Source: Endosaccharibacter trunci (lineage in GTDB: Bacteria > Pseudomonadota > Alphaproteobacteria > Acetobacterales > Acetobacteraceae). From it: a stretch of 64,000 nt of DNA. Each line of letters begins with the position of its first letter. The first letter of the stretch is position 1. Location of the stretch: the NCBI GenBank assembly GCA_024515975.1, contig JAMSKV010000001.1, positions 1-64,000 of the forward strand, read 5' to 3'. A program made the translations under genes and the position numbers. The notes beneath the pieces were generated by a model. That model searched no databases. It was given only the letters and a program-made list of their open reading frames with translations, and was not told the origin of the DNA. Of this stretch, positions 24,475 to 31,647 are shown one piece after another.

Positions 24475-25983
24475 ATGAATAGCATCGGACGCGCCCCCAA
24501 CGACCAGACCGCGGATGGCGGCCTTCTGGGCCTGTCGCAGCGTCTGCCGCCCTCCAATGCGGCGGCCGAACAGGCGCTGCTCGGCGCGCTGCTGGCCAAC
24601 AACAAGGCCTATGAGCGCGTCGCCGAGTTCCTGATCCCCGAGCATTTCATCGACCCGATCCATGGCCGCATCTTTCAGGCGATCGTGCGGCGCATCGAGG
24701 CCGGCCAGCTCGCCGACGCCATCACCTTGCGCGGAGAGTTCGAGCATTCCGGGCTGCTCGACGAGGTGGGCGGCACCGCCTATCTGGCCCAGCTCCTGAC
24801 CGCCATGGTCGGCATCATCAATGCCGGCGAATACGGCCGCGCGATCCACGATGCCTGGATCAGGCGGCAGCTGATCGATGTGGGCGAAACCGTGGTCAAC
24901 AACGCCTTCGGGCGCGACCCGGAGCTGGACGGCACCAAGCAGATCGAAGCGGCCGAGGAAACGCTGTTCAAGCTAGCGACCGAGAAGGGCCAGGATGGCG
25001 GCTTCGTCACCTTCGAGCGCGCGCTGACGGATGCGATCTCCGTAGCCGAGAAGGCGTTCCACCGCACCGGCGCCGTGAGCGGCCTCACCACAGGCCTGCG
25101 CGATCTGGACAAGAAGACCGGCGGGCTGCACCCGTCCGACCTGCTGATCCTGGCCGGGCGTCCGGCGATGGGCAAGACGGCGCTCGCGACCAAGATCGCC
25201 TTCGGCGCCGCCCGCTCGCTGCTGGTGCAGGGGCGGGAGACCGGCACCATGCCGCGCGGCTCGGTGGCGTTCTTCTCGCTGGAAATGAGCGCCGAGCAGC
25301 TCGCCACGCGTCTGCTGTCCGAGGAAAGCCGCGTGTCCGGTGAGCGCATCCGGCGCGGCGAGATCGGCCAGAAGGAATTCGATCGCTTCGTGCAGGTGAG
25401 CCGCGAGTTGCAGGCATTGCCGCTGCATATCGACGACACGCCGGCGATCTCGCTGTCGGCCATGCGCACGCGCTGCCGCCGTCTCGCCCGCACCAAGGGG
25501 CTGAGCCTGGTGGTCGTGGATTATCTGCAGCTCATGCGTCCGGCGGTCGGCACCAAGCCGGACAACCGCGTGCTGGAAATCTCCATGATCACGCAGGGGC
25601 TGAAGGCGATCGCCAAGGAGCTGGACGTTCCGGTGCTGGCGCTGTCGCAGCTTTCGCGCCAGGTCGAGAGCCGCGAGGACAAGCGCCCGCAGCTTTCGGA
25701 TCTGCGTGAATCCGGCTCGATCGAACAGGATGCGGACGCGGTGATGTTCGTCTACCGTGACGAATACTACCTGCAGCAGCGCATGCCGAAGGATACGATG
25801 TTCGACAGCGCCGACAAGTTCCACGTTGCCATGGAAGCGTGGCAGCACAAGATGGAGCTGGCGCACAACAAGGCGGAACTGCTTCTGGAGAAGCAGCGCC
25901 ATGGTCCCACCGGCAAGATTGATCTGTTCTTCGAGGGCGAGTTCACGCGCTTCGCCGATCTGGATACCGTGCATGGTGTCTGA
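24475..25983 (+). CDS. dnaB: replicative DNA helicase
   Basis: 502 residues. Hexameric replicative helicase. The N-terminal domain (about 20-130) starts with PPSNAAAEQALLGALL; the RecA-like C-terminal domain has the Walker A GRPAMGKTA, SLEMSAEQLATRL, the DNA-binding and Walker B regions (VVVDYLQLM, LSQLSRQVE) and the arginine-finger stretch. Start MNSIGRAPND lacks a strong ribosome-binding site; an upstream in-frame ATG at 24412 would add 21 unconserved residues. No intein. The 166-base gap before it contains no recognisable origin element. Confidence 0.96.
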   Translation: MNSIGRAPNDQTADGGLLGLSQRLPPSNAAAEQALLGALLANNKAYERVAEFLIPEHFIDPIHGRIFQAIVRRIEAGQLADAITLRGEFEHSGLLDEVGGTAYLAQLLTAMVGIINAGEYGRAIHDAWIRRQLIDVGETVVNNAFGRDPELDGTKQIEAAEETLFKLATEKGQDGGFVTFERALTDAISVAEKAFHRTGAVSGLTTGLRDLDKKTGGLHPSDLLILAGRPAMGKTALATKIAFGAARSLLVQGRETGTMPRGSVAFFSLEMSAEQLATRLLSEESRVSGERIRRGEIGQKEFDRFVQVSRELQALPLHIDDTPAISLSAMRTRCRRLARTKGLSLVVVDYLQLMRPAVGTKPDNRVLEISMITQGLKAIAKELDVPVLALSQLSRQVESREDKRPQLSDLRESGSIEQDADAVMFVYRDEYYLQQRMPKDTMFDSADKFHVAMEAWQHKMELAHNKAELLLEKQRHGPTGKIDLFFEGEFTRFADLDTVHGV

Positions 25984-26016
25984 TGCGGGGATGCGCCCGC
26001 ACCGTCGGCATCGCCG

Positions 26017-27150
26017 ATGACTCTCCACGTGCCCTATGTCGGCGTCGACGAGGCTTCCCCGCCGGGGGCCACGGGCGGCTTCCTGCCGGTGGCCGCTTCG
26101 GCCGCGCCGGCGCCGCCGGCGCCGTTCTGGCTACTGGGCGAGGAGGGCTGGCGTCGCGAATGCCTGCCGGCGGCGCCCCCGATCGGCCCGCTCGGCCTGC
26201 GACGCCTTTCCGATGTCAGCCTCTGCGGGTCGGGTTATCTGTTCTCCGGCGAGCGGTTCGTGCTCGAGAACGCCCACACCTCCCGCATCGGGCTGCAATG
26301 GCTGCAGAACCCGCATTTTCCGGACAATCCCTTCACCACCCCGCCTCCGATCGACATTCCGGTGCAGCGGACCGGCCTGATCGTGTTCGGGCCGGGCTTT
26401 CCCATCTGGGGCCATTTCCTGCTCGACTTCCTGCCACGGATCGCTCTGGCACGTCTCGCCCTTGGCGAGCGGTTTCGGGCGCTGGCGATCCCGGTGCCGT
26501 CCGATGCGCCGGACTGGTACCGCCCCGCGCTCGATCGGCTCTGCGGCGTCGGCGACGATCAGCTCGTTCCCTATGACCGGCATCGCGAGCGCCTGCGCTT
26601 CGACGAGGCCTGGCTCCCCGACTTCGCGCATGATGGCGAGCATGTGCTGCACCCCTTCGCCAACGATCTGTTCGCGCAATTCGTGCCGGAACGGCCGGCC
26701 CCCGCCGGGCGCCGGCTCTGCCTGTCGCGCCGGCGCTTCGAGCGCGAAACGCGCAGCCTCTGGCGCGTGTTCGAGAACCGGGAGGCGTTCGAGCGTATGG
26801 CGATCCGGCGCGGCTACGAGATCGTCTGCCCGGAGGACCTGCCGCTCGACGAGCAGATCGCCCTGTTCGCCGATGCCACGCATCTTGTCGGCGAGTTCGG
26901 ATCGGGAATGCACAACGCGGTGTTCTGCCGTCCGGGAATGCGTGTCGGATGTTTCCCCTTCAGCAACGCCCTGCAATGCCACATCGCCGCCGCCGGCCGC
27001 CAACAGCTTGCCATCGTCGATCGGGGCGATCGGAGGACGGATGGGCGCGGCGTGGTTTTCTACGGCGTGGCGGAAGATGATCTCGAGCAGCTGTTCGACC
27101 GTCTCGACGATCCCGCGCCGGAGGGCGGACCATTCTCCGTCGGTTCCTGA
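26017..27150 (+). CDS. glycosyltransferase family 61-like protein
   Basis: 377 residues, no signal peptide or membrane segment. The second half resembles GT61 (DUF563): a GHFLLDFLPRI stretch in the first part (about 130), RRLCLSRRRFERETR, and the closing loop GEFGSGMHNAVFCRPG, which is the family's GAHGAGL-type signature. GT61 members add xylose, arabinose or GlcNAc in polysaccharide or glycoprotein assembly. It lies 33 bases after dnaB and 29 bases before the DUF1796-containing gene, and the two probably form a glycan module. Confidence 0.72.
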   Translation: MTLHVPYVGVDEASPPGATGGFLPVAASAAPAPPAPFWLLGEEGWRRECLPAAPPIGPLGLRRLSDVSLCGSGYLFSGERFVLENAHTSRIGLQWLQNPHFPDNPFTTPPPIDIPVQRTGLIVFGPGFPIWGHFLLDFLPRIALARLALGERFRALAIPVPSDAPDWYRPALDRLCGVGDDQLVPYDRHRERLRFDEAWLPDFAHDGEHVLHPFANDLFAQFVPERPAPAGRRLCLSRRRFERETRSLWRVFENREAFERMAIRRGYEIVCPEDLPLDEQIALFADATHLVGEFGSGMHNAVFCRPGMRVGCFPFSNALQCHIAAAGRQQLAIVDRGDRRTDGRGVVFYGVAEDDLEQLFDRLDDPAPEGGPFSVGS

Positions 27151-27179
27151 TCTGATGCGGGGGTGGCCGTGATCCGGGG

Positions 27180-28673
27180 ATGGCCTTGAGCGGGCCGGGG
27201 GCGGCGGACGCGGAACCGTTCCGGCACGTGGTCGGCCTTGGCTCCGGCTGCTGGACCGCGCAACTGCTGAAGGACCTGGATCTGCGTCGCGCGGGCGGGC
27301 CGTTCGACTGGATCTTTTCCTCGCCACGGATGGTGCAGCATTGCCTGCGCGACGATTTCGCGACCTTCCTGGACGAGCGCGCCTATGGGCGCGTCGGCAG
27401 CCCGCAGCAATGGACCCATCCCGTCTTCCGCGACGCCTACGGCCTCGGCGTCGTCGTCAACCATCACGACCTGGCCCAGCCGGGCGGCTTCGGACCCTTC
27501 CGCCGCGCGGTCGATCGGCTCCGGACCGTGCTTGCCGGCGACGCCCGGACGCTGTTCGTTGCCATCACGCCGCTCAAGCCGGACTGGTCCGCGGACAACG
27601 ACGCCATCGTGGCCCTGCTGCGCGAGCGGACGCGCCGGTTCCGCTTCCTGTCGATCGCGCTGGATGAACCCGCGCCGGGCGGGCTTGTGCTGGAGCGCCG
27701 GAGATGCACGATCGACCTGGACGAGGTCGTGCTGCGGCCGGAGGGCATCATGCGCGACGGCCTTCGTTTCGAACGCGCCACGGACAACGAGGCTCTCAGG
27801 AGCACGATGCAGGATTACCGGTTCGAGCTTTCGCCCCCGCCGATGGCTCTGCTTTCCGCCGCGGTCGATCGGCCCCGCCTCTTGAGCGAGGCCGCTGCCC
27901 TGGAAGGGACGTTCCGCTGGCTCGACGCGCAGCAGGGGCTGGACGCCGTATCGGCCGCGATCGCCCGCGCGTCGCCGTTCTCCCTGCTGCTGCTCGACCC
28001 GGTCGCCGGTTTCGCCGCGGCCATCGATCCCGGTGTGCGCCGTGTGCTCGATCCGGCGCAGAGACAGGCGCTGCTGGACGAATCCTGGCGCATCTGGTTC
28101 GACGGCCAGGCGCCGGATACGGACGATCCTGTGCTGCGGGCGCTGGGCGAGGCGTTCTCGTCGGCGGTCCAGGAGGCCGATATTCTGTGCATCCCGGCCG
28201 CCGCGGAACTGGCGGGTGATCCAGCCCGGTTCGGTGCGCTGGCGCGGCTGCACGCCTCCGTCCGCACCCGGACCGACGCCCTGTTCGGGCCGCCCTCGCT
28301 GTTGCCGGCCATGCACGAAACCCTGCCCTACCTGCGCACGCTGCTGGCAGGGCTGCCGTTTCTCGGCTTCGTCGGCGCCCATCCGGCCATGTTCCGCAAA
28401 TTGTCGCATTTCTGCGGCGTGCATGACGCGCGCTTCGTGCCCGTGCCGCGCGAGGCGGCGTTCCCGGTCGCGGAAGACGGGATCGATCCGCGCGGATTCA
28501 TGCCCGACGGCCATCGCGCCACGCTGGACGCGCTGAGCGTGCCTTACCCCGGGGCGGTGTTCCTGGTCTCGGCGCCCGGTCCGCTCGGCGCGGTCTATGC
28601 CGGGCGGATCAAGAGCCAGGGCGGCATCGCGATCGAGATCGGGTCGCTGGCCGCGCGATGGGCGGGAGGGTGA
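27180..28673 (+). CDS. DUF1796 (papain-like peptidase type) fused to a GT-D-like domain
   Basis: 497 residues. The N-terminal 200 match DUF1796, a papain-like family of unknown substrate: VGLGSGCWTAQLLKDLDLRR and GGPFDWIFSS contain the signature Cys24 and PFDW motif, and QWTHP and NHHD could hold the catalytic His. The C-terminal half lacks that fold; its end, FLVSAPGPLGAVYAGRIKSQ and GGIAIEIGSLAARWAG, resembles GT-D fold glycosyltransferases (DUF1792-type). Both families are often found among glycan genes, but the two-domain combination is unusual. Following hairpin at 28683. Confidence 0.65.
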   Translation: MALSGPGAADAEPFRHVVGLGSGCWTAQLLKDLDLRRAGGPFDWIFSSPRMVQHCLRDDFATFLDERAYGRVGSPQQWTHPVFRDAYGLGVVVNHHDLAQPGGFGPFRRAVDRLRTVLAGDARTLFVAITPLKPDWSADNDAIVALLRERTRRFRFLSIALDEPAPGGLVLERRRCTIDLDEVVLRPEGIMRDGLRFERATDNEALRSTMQDYRFELSPPPMALLSAAVDRPRLLSEAAALEGTFRWLDAQQGLDAVSAAIARASPFSLLLLDPVAGFAAAIDPGVRRVLDPAQRQALLDESWRIWFDGQAPDTDDPVLRALGEAFSSAVQEADILCIPAAAELAGDPARFGALARLHASVRTRTDALFGPPSLLPAMHETLPYLRTLLAGLPFLGFVGAHPAMFRKLSHFCGVHDARFVPVPREAAFPVAEDGIDPRGFMPDGHRATLDALSVPYPGAVFLVSAPGPLGAVYAGRIKSQGGIAIEIGSLAARWAGG

Positions 28674-28682
28674 GGGGAGAAT

Positions 28683-28706
28683 CTTCTTTTTCTGAAGAAA
28701 AAGAAG
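28683..28706. terminator. AT-rich hairpin element
   Basis: Perfect 10-base arms CTTCTTTTTC/GAAAAAGAAG enclose TGAA in a GC-rich background, 9 bases after the DUF1796 gene and 60 bases before the end of the convergent repressor gene. It probably terminates transcription; the same motif with its 3' flank appears in part at 13810-13831. Dispersed elements like this occur in acetic acid bacteria, from memory. Confidence 0.6.
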
Positions 28707-28766
28707 CAAAAAGACTTTTGTCCGTTTGGTGCGGAGCGCGCGGCACGCGGACGTTGTTGGGGCTTG

Positions 28767-29363
28767 CTATTCGAGGCCTATCCAGCCGATCCGGTGCAGC
28801 ACGCATCCGGCCGGCAGGGCAGCGTTGGTGTCGAGACGCCGGGGGGCATCGTCTTCCACCGCGACGCAGAGGGCCTCAATGCCCGAGAAGCCGATCGCCC
28901 GGTCGCCCGGCCCGACAGGGCGACCGGGCGACAGCAGCAGCAGGGCGCCGGGCGGAAGCGCCGGCGCGAAGCGGGGATCGTCGAGCCGCACCAGATAATC
29001 CGTCTCCGCCCCGCCCCGGGGCGGCGTCACGCGGTCCCGCGCGGCCTGGATCCGGGCGGCGTCCGGGGGGTGTCCGGTCAACGCGGAGAACGCCAGCACA
29101 GGCAGGCCGCGCTGCGCCCGGACGGTCCGCAGAACCCGCGCGCCGGAAACCAGCGCGGCGAAGCTGTCCAGCGAGATGCCGGTGGCGGCGAGGACGCGCG
29201 ACAGGCTTTCCGTGCTGGGCCAGCGCGGCCCGGTCGGCCCGAAGCGCTTGGAGCGGTTGAAACTGGTCGGATCGAGCCCCGCGGCGCGCGCGAGCCCGGA
29301 AGGCGACAGGCCCTTTTCCGCCGCCAGCGTATCCAGCGCGCGCCAAAGCTCCTCGTGCGTCAC
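28767..29363 (-). CDS. S24/LexA-like HTH regulator without the peptidase dyad
   Basis: 198 residues. N-terminal XRE-type HTH (about 5-65: LAAEKGLSPSGLARAAGLD, then NRSKRFG and STESLSRVLAATG). The rest has the layout of an S24 peptidase domain as in phage repressors (DYLVRLDD, PPGALLLLSPGRPVGPGDRAIG), but where LexA-like proteins have GDSM the sequence is DDPRF, so the catalytic serine is missing. It may bind ligands or be a constitutive repressor. Starts with GTG. A small winged-helix-like gene lies 22 bases upstream on the same strand. Confidence 0.75.
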   Translation of the reverse strand: MTHEELWRALDTLAAEKGLSPSGLARAAGLDPTSFNRSKRFGPTGPRWPSTESLSRVLAATGISLDSFAALVSGARVLRTVRAQRGLPVLAFSALTGHPPDAARIQAARDRVTPPRGGAETDYLVRLDDPRFAPALPPGALLLLSPGRPVGPGDRAIGFSGIEALCVAVEDDAPRRLDTNAALPAGCVLHRIGWIGLE

Positions 29364-29385
29364 CGGAACCGGTCCCGGGGCGAAC

Positions 29386-29628
29386 TCAGGCCGCGCGTCT
29401 TCCGGACGTCTTGCCGCCGATCTCGGTGCGGTGGCGCTCTACCCCCGCCTCGGTGATGGCGAAGCTGCCGTCCCGGTGCGCGGCCAGGCCGAGCGAGACG
29501 AGCCGATCCAGACAGCGCGCATCCTTCAGATCCGCTTCCCGCGCATCCGGGCGGCCGGACGCGCCGGCCAGGACCAGGCGGTGCAGGGCCGAACGGCAGC
29601 AGGTCTCGAGATAGGGCTCGTTCCACAT
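29386..29628 (-). CDS. 80-residue protein with a winged-helix-like pattern
   Basis: 80 residues. The sequence alternates helices and a short beta hairpin: ETCCRSALHRLVLAG, DARCLDRLVSLGLAAHRDGSFAITEAGVERHRTEI, which is the layout of a winged helix (recognition helix followed by G-x-F-x-I-T-x-A-G). No signal peptide; not recognised as a named family. It is divergent from pyrD (66 bases) and directly upstream of the S24-like regulator. No clear ribosome-binding site, so the start is uncertain. Confidence 0.55.
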   Translation of the reverse strand: MWNEPYLETCCRSALHRLVLAGASGRPDAREADLKDARCLDRLVSLGLAAHRDGSFAITEAGVERHRTEIGGKTSGRRAA

Positions 29629-29694
29629 GCGGCGGAGGATCGCTCCCCCGGTTGCGCGTTGCAAGCCGCGTTCGCAGCGGGCAGGAACACAACC

Positions 29695-30762
29695 ATGCTG
29701 CTGCAAACCCTCGCCCTCCCGGCGCTTCGCCGCCTCGATCCCGAGAAAGCCCACCATCTGGCGCTGCGCGCGCTGCAGCTCGGCCTGGGCGGCGCCGCCC
29801 GTCCCGGCGAGGATGACGGTCTGGCCGTGTCCGCCATGGGAATGCGGTTCAGCAACCCGATCGGCATCGCCGCCGGCTTCGACAAGGATTGCCGGGTGCC
29901 GGTTCCCCTGGCGCGGGCCGGTTTCGGCTTCGTCGAGGCGGGTACGGTGACGCCCCTGCCGCAGGAGGGCAACGAGCGGCCGCGCCTGTTCCGGCTGCCC
30001 GAGGAAGGGGCGGTGATCAACCGCATGGGCTTCAACAACGAGGGGCTGGAGCGTTTCTCGCAGCGCCTGCGCGGCCTGAGGGCCGGGTCCGGCATTCCCG
30101 TGCCGTTCGGCGCCAATGTCGGCATCAACAAGAACAGCGACGATCCGCCGCGCGACTACGCCGCCCTGGTGCAGGAGCTGGCGCCGCTCGCGGATTATCT
30201 GGTGGTCAATGTCAGCTCCCCTAACACGCCCGGCCTGCGCGCCCTGCAGCAGGTGGAGCCGCTGCGTGCGGTTCTGACGGCCGTGGCCGGCGCCGTGTCC
30301 GAGCGGCCGCCTTTGCTGGTGAAGCTGGCGCCCGATCTGGCCGACGAGGCGCTGGAGGCGATCGTGGAGGCGGTGGTCGAAGGCGGGGCGGACGGCCTGA
30401 TCGTGTCGAACACGCTTCTGGCGCGGCCGCCGCATCTGCGCGGGCGCCATGCCGGCGAGAGCGGCGGCCTGTCCGGCGCGCCGCTCCGCGCGCGCAGCAC
30501 CGCCATGCTGGCCAGGGTGGCGTCGCTGTCCGCCGGGCGCCTCGCTTTGATCGGCTGCGGCGGCATTTCCTGCGGCGCCGATATTCTCGACAAGATCCGC
30601 GCCGGCGCCGATCTGGTGCAGGTCTACACACGCTACAGCATCGAGGGACCGGCCATGCTGCCCCGTCTGAAACGCGAACTGCGCGCCGCCTTGCGCGCCT
30701 CCGGCTTCCGCGATCTCGCCGAGGCGCGCGGCACCGCTCTGGCCGCCAGGCGCAGCGCATGA
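29695..30762 (+). CDS. pyrD: dihydroorotate dehydrogenase (quinone), class 2
   Basis: 355 residues. Membrane-associated FMN enzyme of de novo pyrimidine synthesis, passing electrons to quinone. Class 2 hallmarks: amphipathic N-terminal helix (ALPALRRLDPEKAHHLALRAL) for membrane attachment, GFNNEGLERF-type region (GFDKDCRV, NRMGFNNEG), FGANVGINKN, NVSSPNTPGL with the catalytic Ser, and IGCGGIS near the C-terminus. The start MLLQTLALP has no strong site. Its stop overlaps the next gene by four bases (ATGA). Confidence 0.96.
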   Translation: MLLQTLALPALRRLDPEKAHHLALRALQLGLGGAARPGEDDGLAVSAMGMRFSNPIGIAAGFDKDCRVPVPLARAGFGFVEAGTVTPLPQEGNERPRLFRLPEEGAVINRMGFNNEGLERFSQRLRGLRAGSGIPVPFGANVGINKNSDDPPRDYAALVQELAPLADYLVVNVSSPNTPGLRALQQVEPLRAVLTAVAGAVSERPPLLVKLAPDLADEALEAIVEAVVEGGADGLIVSNTLLARPPHLRGRHAGESGGLSGAPLRARSTAMLARVASLSAGRLALIGCGGISCGADILDKIRAGADLVQVYTRYSIEGPAMLPRLKRELRAALRASGFRDLAEARGTALAARRSA

Positions 30763-31613
30763 GCCGCTCGATCGCGGGGCTGAGCGCGCTCGCCCCCGCC
30801 TATGACGGGTTCATCGTCGATCTGTGGGGCGTGGTCCATGACGGGATCGACCCGTATCCGGGCGCGGTGGAATGCCTCCATACGCTGCGCGATGCGGGCA
30901 AACGCGTGGTGCTGCTCTCCAACGCGCCGCGCCGTCTGGAGCCGGTGCGGGAAACGCTGCGGCGCATCGGCGTGCCGGACGCCTGCTATGACGGGCTGCT
31001 CACCAGCGGCGAGGCCACGCGCATGGCGCTGCTCGATCCGCCCGACGACTGGTTCCGGGCGCTGGGCCGGCGCTGCTGGCATCTCGGCCCGGCCAAGGAC
31101 GCCAATCTGTTCGACAACCTGGCCCTGGAGCGCACCGACGGGCCGGACGGCGCCGATTTCGTGCTGAACACCGGGCCGGACGACACGCTGGGGGAAAGCG
31201 ATCCCGCGCCCTATCTGCCGGATCTGCGGCGCTGCAAGGCGCTTTCGCTGCCGATGCTGTGCGCCAATCCCGATCTCGAAGTGGTGCGTGCCGGCAAGCG
31301 CATCATCTGCGCCGGGTGGCTCGCCCGGCTCTATGCCGAGATGGGCGGCGTGGTGCGGCAGATCGGCAAGCCCGATCCCGCGATCTACCAGCCCGTGCTG
31401 GCCATGCTGGGCACGGAGCGCGCCCGCACGCTCGCGATCGGCGATTCGCTCGCGACCGACATCGCCGGTGCCAAGGCGGCCGGGATCGACTCGCTCTGGG
31501 TGCTGGGCGGTATCCACGGTGCGGCGCTCGATGCGGATAGCGGCCTGATGGAACGCGAACTCCTGCGCCTGGCGCTGTCCCCGGTTGCGGCTATCGCCCG
31601 TCTGGCGTGGTAG
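30759..31613 (+). CDS. HAD superfamily class IIA phosphatase (TIGR01459 type)
   Basis: 284 residues. NagD-like HAD hydrolase: DLWGVVHDG with the nucleophile Asp20 (about), the next motif LLSNAPRR, and the motif IV loop GDSLATDIAGAKAAG. This subgroup is common in alphaproteobacteria, and its substrate is not known. The ATG overlaps the pyrD stop, so it is translationally coupled. A YfhO-like gene begins 34 bases after its stop. Confidence 0.88.
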   Translation: MSRSIAGLSALAPAYDGFIVDLWGVVHDGIDPYPGAVECLHTLRDAGKRVVLLSNAPRRLEPVRETLRRIGVPDACYDGLLTSGEATRMALLDPPDDWFRALGRRCWHLGPAKDANLFDNLALERTDGPDGADFVLNTGPDDTLGESDPAPYLPDLRRCKALSLPMLCANPDLEVVRAGKRIICAGWLARLYAEMGGVVRQIGKPDPAIYQPVLAMLGTERARTLAIGDSLATDIAGAKAAGIDSLWVLGGIHGAALDADSGLMERELLRLALSPVAAIARLAW

Positions 31614-31647
31614 TGGCGCGGCCGCGTCGCCCGTGAGGCCGGACGCC

